Source: DAOUKH01 sp965219875 (GTDB lineage Bacteria > Chloroflexota > Dehalococcoidia > SHYB01). Taken from it: a stretch of 64,000 nucleotides of DNA. Positions 18,527 to 27,655 of this stretch are shown here, piece after piece. Numbering within the stretch: the first letter of the stretch is position 1; each line of letters begins with the position of its first letter. Made by a program: the position numbers and the translations under genes. The stretch covers positions 124,001 through 188,000 of the forward strand of contig CBDCOW010000006.1 of assembly GCA_965219875.1 (NCBI GenBank). The letters are read 5' to 3'. The notes below the pieces were generated by a model. That model was given only the letters and a program-made list of their open reading frames with translations. It was not told the origin of the DNA and made no database searches.

Positions 18527-18685
18527 ATGCTGAGTGACAAGGTGATGGCGGCCATCCTCGCCGCAATCAACGCCTATACCGAACACGAGCGGATCGTGGC
18601 CCGGCCCCCGTCGCGATGGGCCTATGAGGGCCGCCTCCGGGCGACGCGAAACCACCTACCGTGGGCGGCCCGCGACCGCCGGTGA
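18527..18685 (+). CDS. Small protein (52 aa) between carboxyltransferase subunits
   Basis: A short gene from ATG 18527: MLSDKVMAAILAAINAYTEHE, then Arg- and Trp-rich WAYEGRLRATRNHLPWAARDRR. The N-terminus resembles the helical piece seen in small accessory subunits (epsilon/gamma type) found beside biotin-dependent carboxylases and decarboxylases, where they hold the complex together. It lies between the 12S-type and 5S-type genes, and a small gene at this place also occurs in transcarboxylase clusters. No membrane helix is present, so it is not a full OadG. Role inferred from position. Confidence 0.7.
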   Translation: MLSDKVMAAILAAINAYTEHERIVARPPSRWAYEGRLRATRNHLPWAARDRR

Positions 18686-18749
18686 GCAGGCCTCGCGCGT
18701 GAAGACCCGGGCGAGCCCCCATCCCGCTCGCGAAAGGAATCGTCCTTAA

Positions 18750-20660
18750 ATGCCCGCGCAGGACCTGTACGGGAGCGCCAACCCGCTCAAGATCACCGAC
18801 ACCACCTTCCGCGACGGCCACCAATGCACCGTGGCCACCCGCTTCCTCACCGAAGACCTCGAACCTATCGCCGAGGCCATGGACAACGCCGGCTTCCACT
18901 CCGTCGAAATGTGGGGCGGTGCCACCTTCGACGTCATGACCCGCTTCCTCGCCGAAGACCCGTGGGACCGCGTCCGCGTCCTCAAGCGCCTCATGCCCAA
19001 GACCCCGTTCCAGATGCTGCTCCGCGGCCAGAATCTCGTCGGCTACCGCAACTACGCCGACGACCTCGTGCGCGCTTTCGTTGCTCACTCCGCCGAGGTC
19101 GGCATCGACATCTTCCGCATCTTCGACGCCCTCAACGACCCCTGGAACCTTGAGACCTCGGTGAAAGCGGTCAAGGAGAACGGCAAGCATGCCCAAGCCG
19201 CCATCTCCTACTCCGTGACCGAGGGTCGGCTCGGTGGCGACATCTACAACCTCGACTACTTCGTCGAAAAGGCCCTCCAATACCAAGACCTCGGCGCCGA
19301 CTCGATTTGCATCAAGGACATGGCGGGCCTGATCAACCCCATCGACGTCGAGACGCTCGTAACGGCGCTCAAGGCCAAGATCTCACTGCCGCTCCAGTTA
19401 CACACCCACTACACCAGCGGCATGGCCTCCATGGCCGTGCTGAAGGCGGCGGAGGCGGGCATCGACGTCGTCGACGCCTGCCTGGCCCCCCTCGCGCTCC
19501 GCGCCGCTCAGCCCGCCGTCGAGCCCATCGTCGTCACCCTCCAGAACACGGCGCGCGACACCGGCCTCGACTTGCCCTACCTCCTGAAAATTGGCGAGCA
19601 CCTCGAACGCGTCGCCCCCCGCTACCGCGACTACCTCGACGACACCAAATTCGCCACCATCGACACCAACGTCCTCATGCACCAAGTCCCCGGCGGCATG
19701 ATCTCGAACCTCGTCGCCCAGCTCCGCGAGGCCGACGCCCTCGACCGGCTGCACGAGGTCTACGAAGAGCTGCCCAAGACCCGCGCCGACATGGGCTACC
19801 CCCCACTGGTGACTCCCACCAGCCAGATCGTCGGCGTCCAAGCCGCCAACAACGTCCTGTTCGGGCGCTACGAGATGATCACCTCCCAGGTCAAGGACTA
19901 CTGCTACGGCCTCTACGGCCGGCCCCCGCGCCCCATCAACCCCGAGCTCCTCGACCTGGCGCTCAAGGACTACCCTCGGGGCCGCGACCCCATCACCGTC
20001 CGCACCGGCGACGTCCTCGAACCCGAGCTCGAAAAGGCGCGGGAGGAGACGAAGGAGATCGCCAAAGACCTCGGCGACGTCCTCACCTACGCCCTCTATC
20101 CCACCACCGGCATGCGCTTCCTCCGCTGGAAGTATGGGTTGGAACAGAAGCCTGACGACGTGAAACTCAAGACCATCGAGGACATCGAGCGCGAGGACGA
20201 GCTGATCAAGAGGGCCAAGAACGGCGCGCTCGGCGATGGCGGCATGGACGCCCCGCCCAAGGGGCCCCTCACCCGCACCTTCAATGTCTACGTCGGCGGC
20301 GAGCACTACCGCGTGGACGTCGACCCCGCCGACGGCGGCGGCTACGCCCTCCGCTCCGCCAGCGGCCCCCGCCCCACTCCCGGCTCCGTGGCCAAGTCCC
20401 CGCCGAAAGCCGCGCCCTCCAAGCCCGCGGCTCCAGCCGCCGAGGGCGAAGCCGTCATCGAAGCGCCGCTACCCGGCCTCCTGCTGCGCTACCTCGTGAA
20501 CGAGGGAGACGCCGTCGCCGCCGGCGAGCATGTCGCCATCCTCGAAGCCATGAAGATGGAGAACGCCATCCCCTCCCCCGTCGCCGGAGTCGTGAAGCGC
20601 CTCGCCGCAGCCCCTGGTGACAAAGTCTCCAGGGGCCAGACGCTCGCCGTCGTCGGCTGA
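18750..20660 (+). CDS. Oxoacid carboxyltransferase fused to a biotin carrier (5S + 1.3S type; pyruvate carboxylase subunit B/OadA-like)
   Basis: 636 residues. The TIM-barrel carboxyltransferase domain (1-480) shows the metal site: Asp22 in TTFRDGHQ, Lys189 in CIKDMAG (carbamylated in homologs) and H218-x-H220 in LHTHYTSG. A Pro/Ala linker follows, then a biotinyl domain with EAMKMEN, whose Lys602 is 35 residues from the end as in other biotin carriers. It moves carboxyl between oxaloacetate/pyruvate and biotin. AAAGGA precedes ATG 18750. Together with the 12S-type gene it could make methylmalonyl-CoA:pyruvate transcarboxylase. Confidence 0.92.
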   Translation: MPAQDLYGSANPLKITDTTFRDGHQCTVATRFLTEDLEPIAEAMDNAGFHSVEMWGGATFDVMTRFLAEDPWDRVRVLKRLMPKTPFQMLLRGQNLVGYRNYADDLVRAFVAHSAEVGIDIFRIFDALNDPWNLETSVKAVKENGKHAQAAISYSVTEGRLGGDIYNLDYFVEKALQYQDLGADSICIKDMAGLINPIDVETLVTALKAKISLPLQLHTHYTSGMASMAVLKAAEAGIDVVDACLAPLALRAAQPAVEPIVVTLQNTARDTGLDLPYLLKIGEHLERVAPRYRDYLDDTKFATIDTNVLMHQVPGGMISNLVAQLREADALDRLHEVYEELPKTRADMGYPPLVTPTSQIVGVQAANNVLFGRYEMITSQVKDYCYGLYGRPPRPINPELLDLALKDYPRGRDPITVRTGDVLEPELEKAREETKEIAKDLGDVLTYALYPTTGMRFLRWKYGLEQKPDDVKLKTIEDIEREDELIKRAKNGALGDGGMDAPPKGPLTRTFNVYVGGEHYRVDVDPADGGGYALRSASGPRPTPGSVAKSPPKAAPSKPAAPAAEGEAVIEAPLPGLLLRYLVNEGDAVAAGEHVAILEAMKMENAIPSPVAGVVKRLAAAPGDKVSRGQTLAVVG

Positions 20661-20703
20661 CGCCGCGGCGTGCCCCGTCCTTCCGCCCCGATTCGGGGTT
20701 TGG

Positions 20704-20742
20704 TATCATGTCGCGGGCCGCGAAGGCCGCATCGCGGCCCGC
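20704..20742 (+). promoter_or_regulatory. Extended -10 promoter and 5' hairpin of the isocitrate dehydrogenase message
   Basis: TGG-TATCAT (-10 at 20704-20709) predicts a start near 20716. A perfect 11-bp stem (GCGGGCCGCGA at 20713-20723, TCGCGGCCCGC at 20732-20742, 8-base loop) then forms the very 5' end of a leader of about 85 bases. Such a hairpin usually stabilises the message; regulation is possible. Confidence 0.6.
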
Positions 20743-20801
20743 AACCCCCGGCGCACAAACACTATACCTACGCGCCACGTGACCGACTAGAGGAGGCGCT
20801 T

Positions 20802-21992
<1,191 letters not shown>

Positions 21993-22055
21993 AACGCGCC
22001 GGCGCTACGGCACAAGGCCCGCCGGCGGCATAGTGAAGGAGACAGATTCCAACCA

Positions 22056-22982
22056 ATGCGTAAGAAAGTAACCGTCGTCGGGGCCGGCAACGTCGGCGCC
22101 ACCCTCGCCCAGCGCGTCGCCGAGCGCGGCTACGCCGACGTCGTCATGGTCGATATCGTCGAGGGCCTGCCCCAGGGCAAGGGCCTCGACATGCTCCAGT
22201 CGGGGCCGGTCTTGGGCTTCGACTCAAACGTGACCGGCGTGAACGGCTACGACGAGACGGCCGCGTCGGACGTTGTGGTCATCACCGCCGGCATCGCCCG
22301 CAAGCCGGGCATGAGCCGCGACGACCTCCTCGCCACCAACCAGAAGATCGTCGGCGGCGTCACCGAGGAGATCGTCAAGCGTTCCCCCAACTCGATACTC
22401 ATCGTCATCAGCAACCCCTTGGACGCGATGGCCCAGCTCGCCTATCACGTCAGCGGCTTCCCCCGCGAGCGCGTCGTCGGCATGGCCGGCGTCCTCGATA
22501 CCGCCCGCTTCCGCACCTTCCTCGCCGCCGAGCTCGATGTCTCCGTCGAAGACGTGCAGGCCTACGTCCTCGGCGGCCACGGCGACACCATGGTCCCGCT
22601 GGTGCGCTATACCACGGTTGGCGGCATCCCCGTCGGCGAGCTCATACCCAAAGACCGGCTCGACGCGATCGTGCAGCGGACCCGCGACGGCGGCGCCGAA
22701 ATCGTCGGCCACCTCAAGACGGGGTCGGCCTTCTATGCCCCCTCCGCCGCGGGCGCCCAGATGGTCGAGTCGATCCTGCTCGACAAGAAGCGCATCCTCC
22801 CCTGCGCCGCCTACCTCGATGGCGAGTTCGGCATCAGCGGCCTCTACGTCGGTGTGCCCGTCAAGCTGGGCGCGGGCGGCATCGAGCAGATCATCGAGAT
22901 CGACCTTACCGAAGACGAGCGCGCCGCCCTCCGGCGCTCCGCCGACGAGGTGCGTGACCTCGTGAAGGCGATGAGGCTCTAG
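22056..22982 (+). CDS. mdh: Malate dehydrogenase (LDH-like type)
   Basis: 308 residues. The Rossmann motif is VVGAGNVGATLAQ, with Asp in VMVDI that selects NAD. Arginines in GIARKPGMSRDDL bind the carboxylates, and the catalytic His is in GGHGDTMVPL. The Arg at the substrate-specificity loop (RKPGMSR) indicates malate over lactate. It interconverts malate and oxaloacetate, which links to the oxaloacetate-using carboxyltransferase upstream. GAAGGAG precedes ATG 22056. It is probably cotranscribed with the isocitrate dehydrogenase gene 63 bases before it. Confidence 0.96.
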   Translation: MRKKVTVVGAGNVGATLAQRVAERGYADVVMVDIVEGLPQGKGLDMLQSGPVLGFDSNVTGVNGYDETAASDVVVITAGIARKPGMSRDDLLATNQKIVGGVTEEIVKRSPNSILIVISNPLDAMAQLAYHVSGFPRERVVGMAGVLDTARFRTFLAAELDVSVEDVQAYVLGGHGDTMVPLVRYTTVGGIPVGELIPKDRLDAIVQRTRDGGAEIVGHLKTGSAFYAPSAAGAQMVESILLDKKRILPCAAYLDGEFGISGLYVGVPVKLGAGGIEQIIEIDLTEDERAALRRSADEVRDLVKAMRL

Positions 22983-23030
22983 CGCTCAAGTTCTCAGGCA
23001 AGGGATTCCAAGGACGGGACGGACGGCCCG

Positions 23031-23388
23031 ATGATCACCGGCCTGCACGCCCTCAACTACACCAGCGAGCCCGACGCCGCCCGTGCCTTCTTCCGCGACA
23101 CGTTGGGCTTCGACTCGGTGGACGCCGCCGAGGCTGGCTCATCTTCGCCATGCCGCCCGCCGAGTACGGGGACGGCGCTCACCAGCTCTGCTTCCTGTGC
23201 GACGACGTCGAGGCGACGATGGCCGACCTCGAACACAAGGGCGTCGAATTCATCCAGCCCGTCGAAGACCAGGGGTTCGGCCTGGTGACCGGATGAGGAT
23301 TCCCGGCGGCGAGCTCGCCCTCTACCAGCCCAGACACGCCAGTCCCATAGCGGTCCCTCGCCAAAAGACCACTCCCGGAGAGGTGTAG
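23031..23388 (+). pseudogene. VOC/glyoxalase family gene with two single-base frameshifts
   Basis: Reading starts as MITGLHALNYTSEPDAARAFFRDTLGF, a clear VOC beginning. Near 23133 the homology moves to another frame, GWLIFAMPPAEYGDGAHQLCFLCDDVEATMADLEHKGVEF, and near 23290 it moves again to MRIPGGELALYQPRH. Each change needs one missing base restored. VOC proteins are small metal-dependent lyases, isomerases or dioxygenases. The gene is either decayed or damaged by sequencing or consensus errors. The next gene has the same kind of error, which makes a technical cause plausible. Confidence 0.75.
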
Positions 23389-23394
23389 GCTCCG

Positions 23395-24014
23395 ATGGCC
23401 GGCGTCAACACGCAAGACTCCGGCGAGAAGCGGGGCGTCAAGCATCACCGATCGCTCCATCTGGGGCGGCGCAACGTCGTCCTCTGGCGCCGCAAGATCC
23501 TGCGGGGACGCTTCCACCTCGTAGACTCACGGTTCAAAGGGAAGCGCCGGGACTACGTCCGTCAGACCGCCATCGCCACCGGGGCGCTGGTGCTGATACT
23601 CACGCACAAGACCTTCTCACCAACGCCGCGCTCTTCGCCGCCTTGGCCTCCACGGCCTTCGTTCTCTTTCTCATGCCCCACAGCATCACCGCCACGCCGC
23701 GCCACGCCGTCGGCGGACACCTGGTCTCGGCATCCATTGGCGTGCTCTTCTCCCTCGTCATCGCGGGGATCAGCGGCGGCACGCACGATTTCACGCACAG
23801 CTTCACGTCCGACGTGCTCGCCGCCGCGTCCGTTGGCGTGGCCATGCTCGCCATGGCGCTCAGCGACACCGAGCACGCCCCCGCCGCCGGCTCCGCCCTC
23901 GGCTTCGCCATCACCGACTTCGATTGGGTACTCTATGTTGTCCTCATCGCAAGCGTGGTCGGCATGACGCTCATCCAGCAGTTCATGATGCCCCGCCTCC
24001 GCGAAATCCTGTAG
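23395..24014 (+). pseudogene. HPP family membrane protein gene with one frameshift
   Basis: The first frame encodes a basic N-terminus and RDYVRQTAIATGALVLIL, the first membrane helix. Near 23605 the frame changes and continues QDLLTNAALFAALASTAFVLFLMPHSITATPRHAVGGHL, the diagnostic HPP segment, then three further helices to REIL. One inserted base would restore about 206 residues with four membrane helices. HPP proteins are inner membrane proteins, some linked to nitrite transport. Functional or decayed depends on whether the indel is real. Confidence 0.75.
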
Positions 24015-24048
24015 CCCGCGCCCTTCGGCGACCCTAAGGAGCAGCCCT

Positions 24049-24885
24049 ATGGCCAATGCCGGTCATTACGTCGCAGCCGTTCACGGAGTGGGAATGCTGC
24101 GCGCATGGCTCTTCGATCCCGACGATGCGCGCGAGCACTTCGACGAGATTGCGAAGATCGCGGCGCATCCCTCCGAGCCGCCGTTGTCGATGGAGTTCGA
24201 CGTACCGCCATATGACGTGGAGCAGGGGTACGCCAAGTGGGCCGCCACTTACGACGAGCCGGGCAACGTCCTTATCGACATCGAGCAACCCGCGATGGAG
24301 GGGCTGATCGACGAGTTACCCGCCGGACGGGTCCTCGACGCGGCGTGCGGCACGGGACGGTACGCGCGGCTCCTCGCCGACAGAGGCCACCGCGTCACAG
24401 GCGTCGATCAGAGCCGCGAGATGTTGGCGAAAGCGCGTGCGCGCGTCCCCGAGGCCGAGTTGGTAGAGGGGTCCATAACGGAGCTGCCGTTACCCGACGC
24501 GGGCTTCGACGCGGTCGTCTGCGGCCTGACGCTGACGCACTTCGAGTCGTTGGCCAAGCCCATCTCGGAGTTCGCCCGCGTGCTGCGGCCCGGCGGCCGG
24601 GTCTTGCTCTCCGACCTGCACCCTATGCTCACCGCTCTCGGCGCCACGGCGTTCTTCGTGGGGGCGGACGGAGCGCCGGGCTACGTGCGCAGCCACATGC
24701 ACCTGACCGGCGCCTACCTCGACGCCTTCGGGGCGGCCGGACTCTCAGTGGAGCGCGTCATCGAGCCGCGCCTCGACGAGGTGAACTTCGCCGCCGGCGC
24801 CAACTCCTATCTCCCCAGAAGCGCGGCGCGGTCGATCGCCGGACTCCCCGGTGCGTTGGTCTGGAGCTTGGTGAAGCCCACCTAG
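24049..24885 (+). CDS. Class I SAM-dependent methyltransferase
   Basis: 278 residues. The SAM-binding motif I is VLDAACGTGRYARLLADRGHRVTGVDQS at about 103-130, followed by LPDAGFDAVVCGLTLTHF and VLRPGGRVLLSDLHP, all typical of the Methyltransf_11 group. The N-terminal 90 residues precede the fold and include WAATYDEPGN. The substrate is unknown. Its stop overlaps the stop of the convergent EF-P gene in a shared CTAG. AAGGAG precedes ATG 24049. Confidence 0.92.
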   Translation: MANAGHYVAAVHGVGMLRAWLFDPDDAREHFDEIAKIAAHPSEPPLSMEFDVPPYDVEQGYAKWAATYDEPGNVLIDIEQPAMEGLIDELPAGRVLDAACGTGRYARLLADRGHRVTGVDQSREMLAKARARVPEAELVEGSITELPLPDAGFDAVVCGLTLTHFESLAKPISEFARVLRPGGRVLLSDLHPMLTALGATAFFVGADGAPGYVRSHMHLTGAYLDAFGAAGLSVERVIEPRLDEVNFAAGANSYLPRSAARSIAGLPGALVWSLVKPT

Positions 24886-25460
24886 CCGCTGACCCGCTCG
24901 ATATACTCCGACGTGCGGGTGTCGACCTTGATCGTATCCCCGGGGTTCAGGAAAAGCGGCACGTTGACCGCGAGTCCCGTCTCCAGCACCGCCTTCTTGG
25001 CGCCGCCGGTGGCCGTGTCGCCCTTATACCCCGGGTCCGTCTCGTCGATCCGAAGCTGCACCGCCGTCGGGAGCTGCGCCGACACCGGCTCGTCCCGGAA
25101 CACCAGCATCTCGACTTCAAGCCCGTCGGTGAGGAAGTTGGCGGCGTTCCCTAGCGAGTCCCGCGACATCAGCTTCTCGTCGTAGGTCTCTTGGTCCATG
25201 AAGTGGTACAGGTCGCCGTCGTTGTAGAGATACTGGAAAGTTCGGCTGTCTACCGCGGCCTTGGGGACGCGCTCATCGGTGCGGAAGACCTTCTCCTGGG
25301 TGTACCCCGTCTTGAGGTCGCGGATCTTGACGCGCATCCGCGCCTCGGAGTTGCCCTTGCCCGCGAGGAACCGCGCGTATTCGAGCACCGTGTGCAGATT
25401 CCCGTCCATCTCTAGGACCATGCCGCGAGACAATTCGGACGTGGGGACCATCGTGGCCAT
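24882..25460 (-). CDS. efp: Elongation factor P
   Basis: 192 residues from ATG 25460 with AGGAG upstream; the frame stays open further but no other start is supported. Domain I begins MVPTSELSRGMVLEMDGNLHTVLEYARFLAGKGNSEARMRVKIRDL; the tip residue in the loop GKGNSEA differs from the common Lys-containing PGKGxA only slightly. Domains II and III follow and end NPGDTIKVDTRTSEYIERV. EF-P binds the ribosome E site and helps peptide bonds at polyproline. It is monocistronic and convergent with the methyltransferase. Confidence 0.96.
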   Translation of the reverse strand: MATMVPTSELSRGMVLEMDGNLHTVLEYARFLAGKGNSEARMRVKIRDLKTGYTQEKVFRTDERVPKAAVDSRTFQYLYNDGDLYHFMDQETYDEKLMSRDSLGNAANFLTDGLEVEMLVFRDEPVSAQLPTAVQLRIDETDPGYKGDTATGGAKKAVLETGLAVNVPLFLNPGDTIKVDTRTSEYIERVSG

Positions 25461-25547
25461 AGGGGACTCCTGATGCGGGAGTTGGGAGAGTGGGCGCGCA
25501 CCGGCGCTCCGGGAAAAAGTGTAGCACACGGCAGCCCCGCACCCGCC

Positions 25548-25556
25548 TGGTAGAAT
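25548..25556 (+). promoter_or_regulatory. Extended -10 promoter, probably leaderless
   Basis: TGG-TAGAAT ends at 25556 and ATG begins at 25563. Transcription would start at or next to the A of ATG, and no Shine-Dalgarno sequence is present. Confidence 0.6.
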
Positions 25557-25562
25557 CGCGCT

Positions 25563-26384
25563 ATGCCTGAAGCAACCATCGATGGCGTCCGGCTGCACTA
25601 CGAGGACCGCGGCGACCCGCGGGGAACGCCCCTGCTGCTCATCCCCGGCCTCGGCGGCAGCCACCTCACCTGGGGGCCCGTCGCGCGGCGGCTTAGCCAA
25701 CGGCGGCGCCTGCTCGTGATCGACCCGCGCGACGCGGGCAAGAGCGCCGAATCCTCCGTGCCCTACACCGTCGCCGACCTCGCCCGCGACGCAGCCGGCC
25801 TGCTCGATCATCTCAGCGTTGCGCGCGCCGCCGTCGTCGGCCTCTCCATGGGCGGCGCCGTCGCTCAGGAGCTCGCCATCGCGCGCCCCGACCTCATCGA
25901 GCGCCTGGTACTCATCGCCACCTACGACGACGGTGATCCCCGCGGAACCTTCCTCTTCGAGCAGATCGCGCGGCTGCGGCGCACGCTGTCCCGCGAGGAC
26001 TACCACCGCGCGCTCATCCCCTGGGTCTACACCTACGAAGAGATGCGCGGGGACTTCGACCCCGACGCCGTCGCCGCGGCGCTCTCGCAAGACCCGTTCT
26101 TCCAATCGCCCGAGGCCTACGAGCGCCAGGTCGCGGCCGCCGTCGCCCACTCTTCGCGGGAGCGGCTCAACCTCATACATTGCCCTACGCAGCTCATCTT
26201 CGGCGACGCCGACCTCTTCACCCCGCTCCGCTTCGCCCGCTCGCTCCACGAGCGCATCCCGCGGGCGCGCCTGGCCGTTCTTTCTGGCGCGGGGCATGGA
26301 CTAGTCTGGACGCGCGCCCCCGAAGTCGCCGCGCTCATCGACGGCTTCCTCGAAGAGGATATGGGAGGCCCGGCGGCCGCTTAG
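25563..26384 (+). CDS. Alpha/beta hydrolase
   Basis: A 273-residue hydrolase. Oxyanion region LLIPGLGGSHLTW at about 23-36, nucleophile elbow GLSMGG at about 97-102 (Ser is the nucleophile), acid Asp in IFGDADLFTP and the His in SGAGHGLVWT complete the triad. Resembles 3-oxoadipate enol-lactonase and related esterases, but substrate cannot be fixed. The mRNA looks leaderless. Its TAG stop overlaps the TAA stop of the convergent CorC-like gene. Confidence 0.92.
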   Translation: MPEATIDGVRLHYEDRGDPRGTPLLLIPGLGGSHLTWGPVARRLSQRRRLLVIDPRDAGKSAESSVPYTVADLARDAAGLLDHLSVARAAVVGLSMGGAVAQELAIARPDLIERLVLIATYDDGDPRGTFLFEQIARLRRTLSREDYHRALIPWVYTYEEMRGDFDPDAVAAALSQDPFFQSPEAYERQVAAAVAHSSRERLNLIHCPTQLIFGDADLFTPLRFARSLHERIPRARLAVLSGAGHGLVWTRAPEVAALIDGFLEEDMGGPAAA

Positions 26385-27598
26385 GACAACGGGGACGACC
26401 CACCACTAGTCGCGAGCTTGCGCACGTGAACGCGGCGCACCCGCCGCCCGTCCAACGACAATACCTCCACCGCGATCCCGTCGGCCTCGAACGACTCGCC
26501 GGGGGCGGGCACCTTCCCGATGTGGTGCAGCACGAACCCGCCGAGCGTCTCGAAGCCGTCGCCGTCGAGGGTCAGACCGAACGCGGCGTTCACCTCATCG
26601 AGTGGCGTCTGTCCGTCGATGATCGCTTCATTGGGGCCGAGCGCTTGAATGGGCGTCTCCGGCGGCTCGTTCTCCTGCTCAATCTCGCCCACAATCTCTT
26701 CGAGCAGGTCTTCCAGGGTCACCAGGCCGTCGACGCCGCCATACTCGTCGACAACGACCGCGAAGTGGATGAAGCTGGCAAGGAACTCGTGCAGCGCCTC
26801 GTTGGCCATCTTCATCTCAGGCACGAAGTGGACGGGCCGGGCCAGCCCTGCGATGTCGAAGTCGCCAGGGGCAGTGGCGAGCACTTTGAGTACGTCGCGC
26901 GCGTAGACGAGTCCGGTGACGTGGTCCATGTCGCCTTCGTAGAGCGGTATGCGGTTATGTCCACTCCGCACCATCAGGTCCACCAGGTCTTGCAGCGAGG
27001 TTTCGACGCTTACCGCGGCCATGTCTGGGCGCGGCGTCATGATCTCGCGGACGGTCTTCTGCCGGAGTGCGCCGATGGCCTGGATCATCTTGCGTTCGCC
27101 GGCGCTCAGAGCCGACGCCTCGTTCGCTCCCGACACGAGCTCTTGTAGTTGGCGTACCTGCTCCAGAGCGCCGCCGGCGGGCGAGCCGTTCGCGGGCGCC
27201 TCCCGGGTCTCGCCGGGGACGCCTCTGATAGGACGGATGAAGGGGCGCAGGAGCCAGCTCATGAAGGCGAGGGGCGGCGCCGAGTAGCGGAAGAAGAGCT
27301 CCGCGCGCCGGACGGCGATCCGGCGGGCCGTCCACTCGACGGCGCTGGCGGCGGCGTAGCTCGCGGCGGCCGCCGCGGCCGCTGCCCAGGTCTGGTCGCC
27401 GGAGAGGTCGAAGGCGAGCAGAATCGACGAGGCCACGACCCCCACGAGAGCGGCGCCCCGCACCGGCCCGAGCGAGCGCCCGTACACGTCGGTGCGGCGC
27501 TCGAAATCGAGTATCTCATCGGGGCCCATTTGGCGGAGCAGGCGCATCCGGCGCGCCTCGGCGAGCGTCGTGAGGCTCCCCGCGGCGAACGTGAGCAA
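26381..27598 (-). CDS. Hemolysin C/CorC-like CBS-domain membrane protein (CNNM type)
   Basis: 405 residues from a TTG at 27598. An N-terminal hydrophobic DUF21 part (to about 130) is followed by REIMTPRPDMAAVSVE, the start of two CBS domains (about 180-310), and a CorC_HlyC C-terminal domain ending in GFVLHHIGKVPAPGESFEADGIAVEVL. Homologs export Mg2+ or Co2+ with nucleotide sensing by CBS. The start is uncertain: in-frame codons run upstream toward the glmU stop without a standard start codon, so the first membrane helix may be longer or the beginning may contain an indel. Confidence 0.85.
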   Translation of the reverse strand: MLTFAAGSLTTLAEARRMRLLRQMGPDEILDFERRTDVYGRSLGPVRGAALVGVVASSILLAFDLSGDQTWAAAAAAAASYAAASAVEWTARRIAVRRAELFFRYSAPPLAFMSWLLRPFIRPIRGVPGETREAPANGSPAGGALEQVRQLQELVSGANEASALSAGERKMIQAIGALRQKTVREIMTPRPDMAAVSVETSLQDLVDLMVRSGHNRIPLYEGDMDHVTGLVYARDVLKVLATAPGDFDIAGLARPVHFVPEMKMANEALHEFLASFIHFAVVVDEYGGVDGLVTLEDLLEEIVGEIEQENEPPETPIQALGPNEAIIDGQTPLDEVNAAFGLTLDGDGFETLGGFVLHHIGKVPAPGESFEADGIAVEVLSLDGRRVRRVHVRKLATSGGSSPLS

Positions 27599-27655
27599 CG
27601 CGAGGGAGACAACGAGGACGGCTATCTCAGCCCAACTAGCACTGTCCAGAGACCA

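Noticed and set aside
23290..23295. In-frame TGA in the VOC gene as a second selenocysteine codon
   Set aside because: Homology after this point continues in a different frame, and no Cys is expected there, so a frameshift explains it better.
24882..26297. A 471-codon reading of EF-P
   Set aside because: EF-P starts at ATG 25460 with a ribosome site. The extension is antisense to the hydrolase gene and has no homology.
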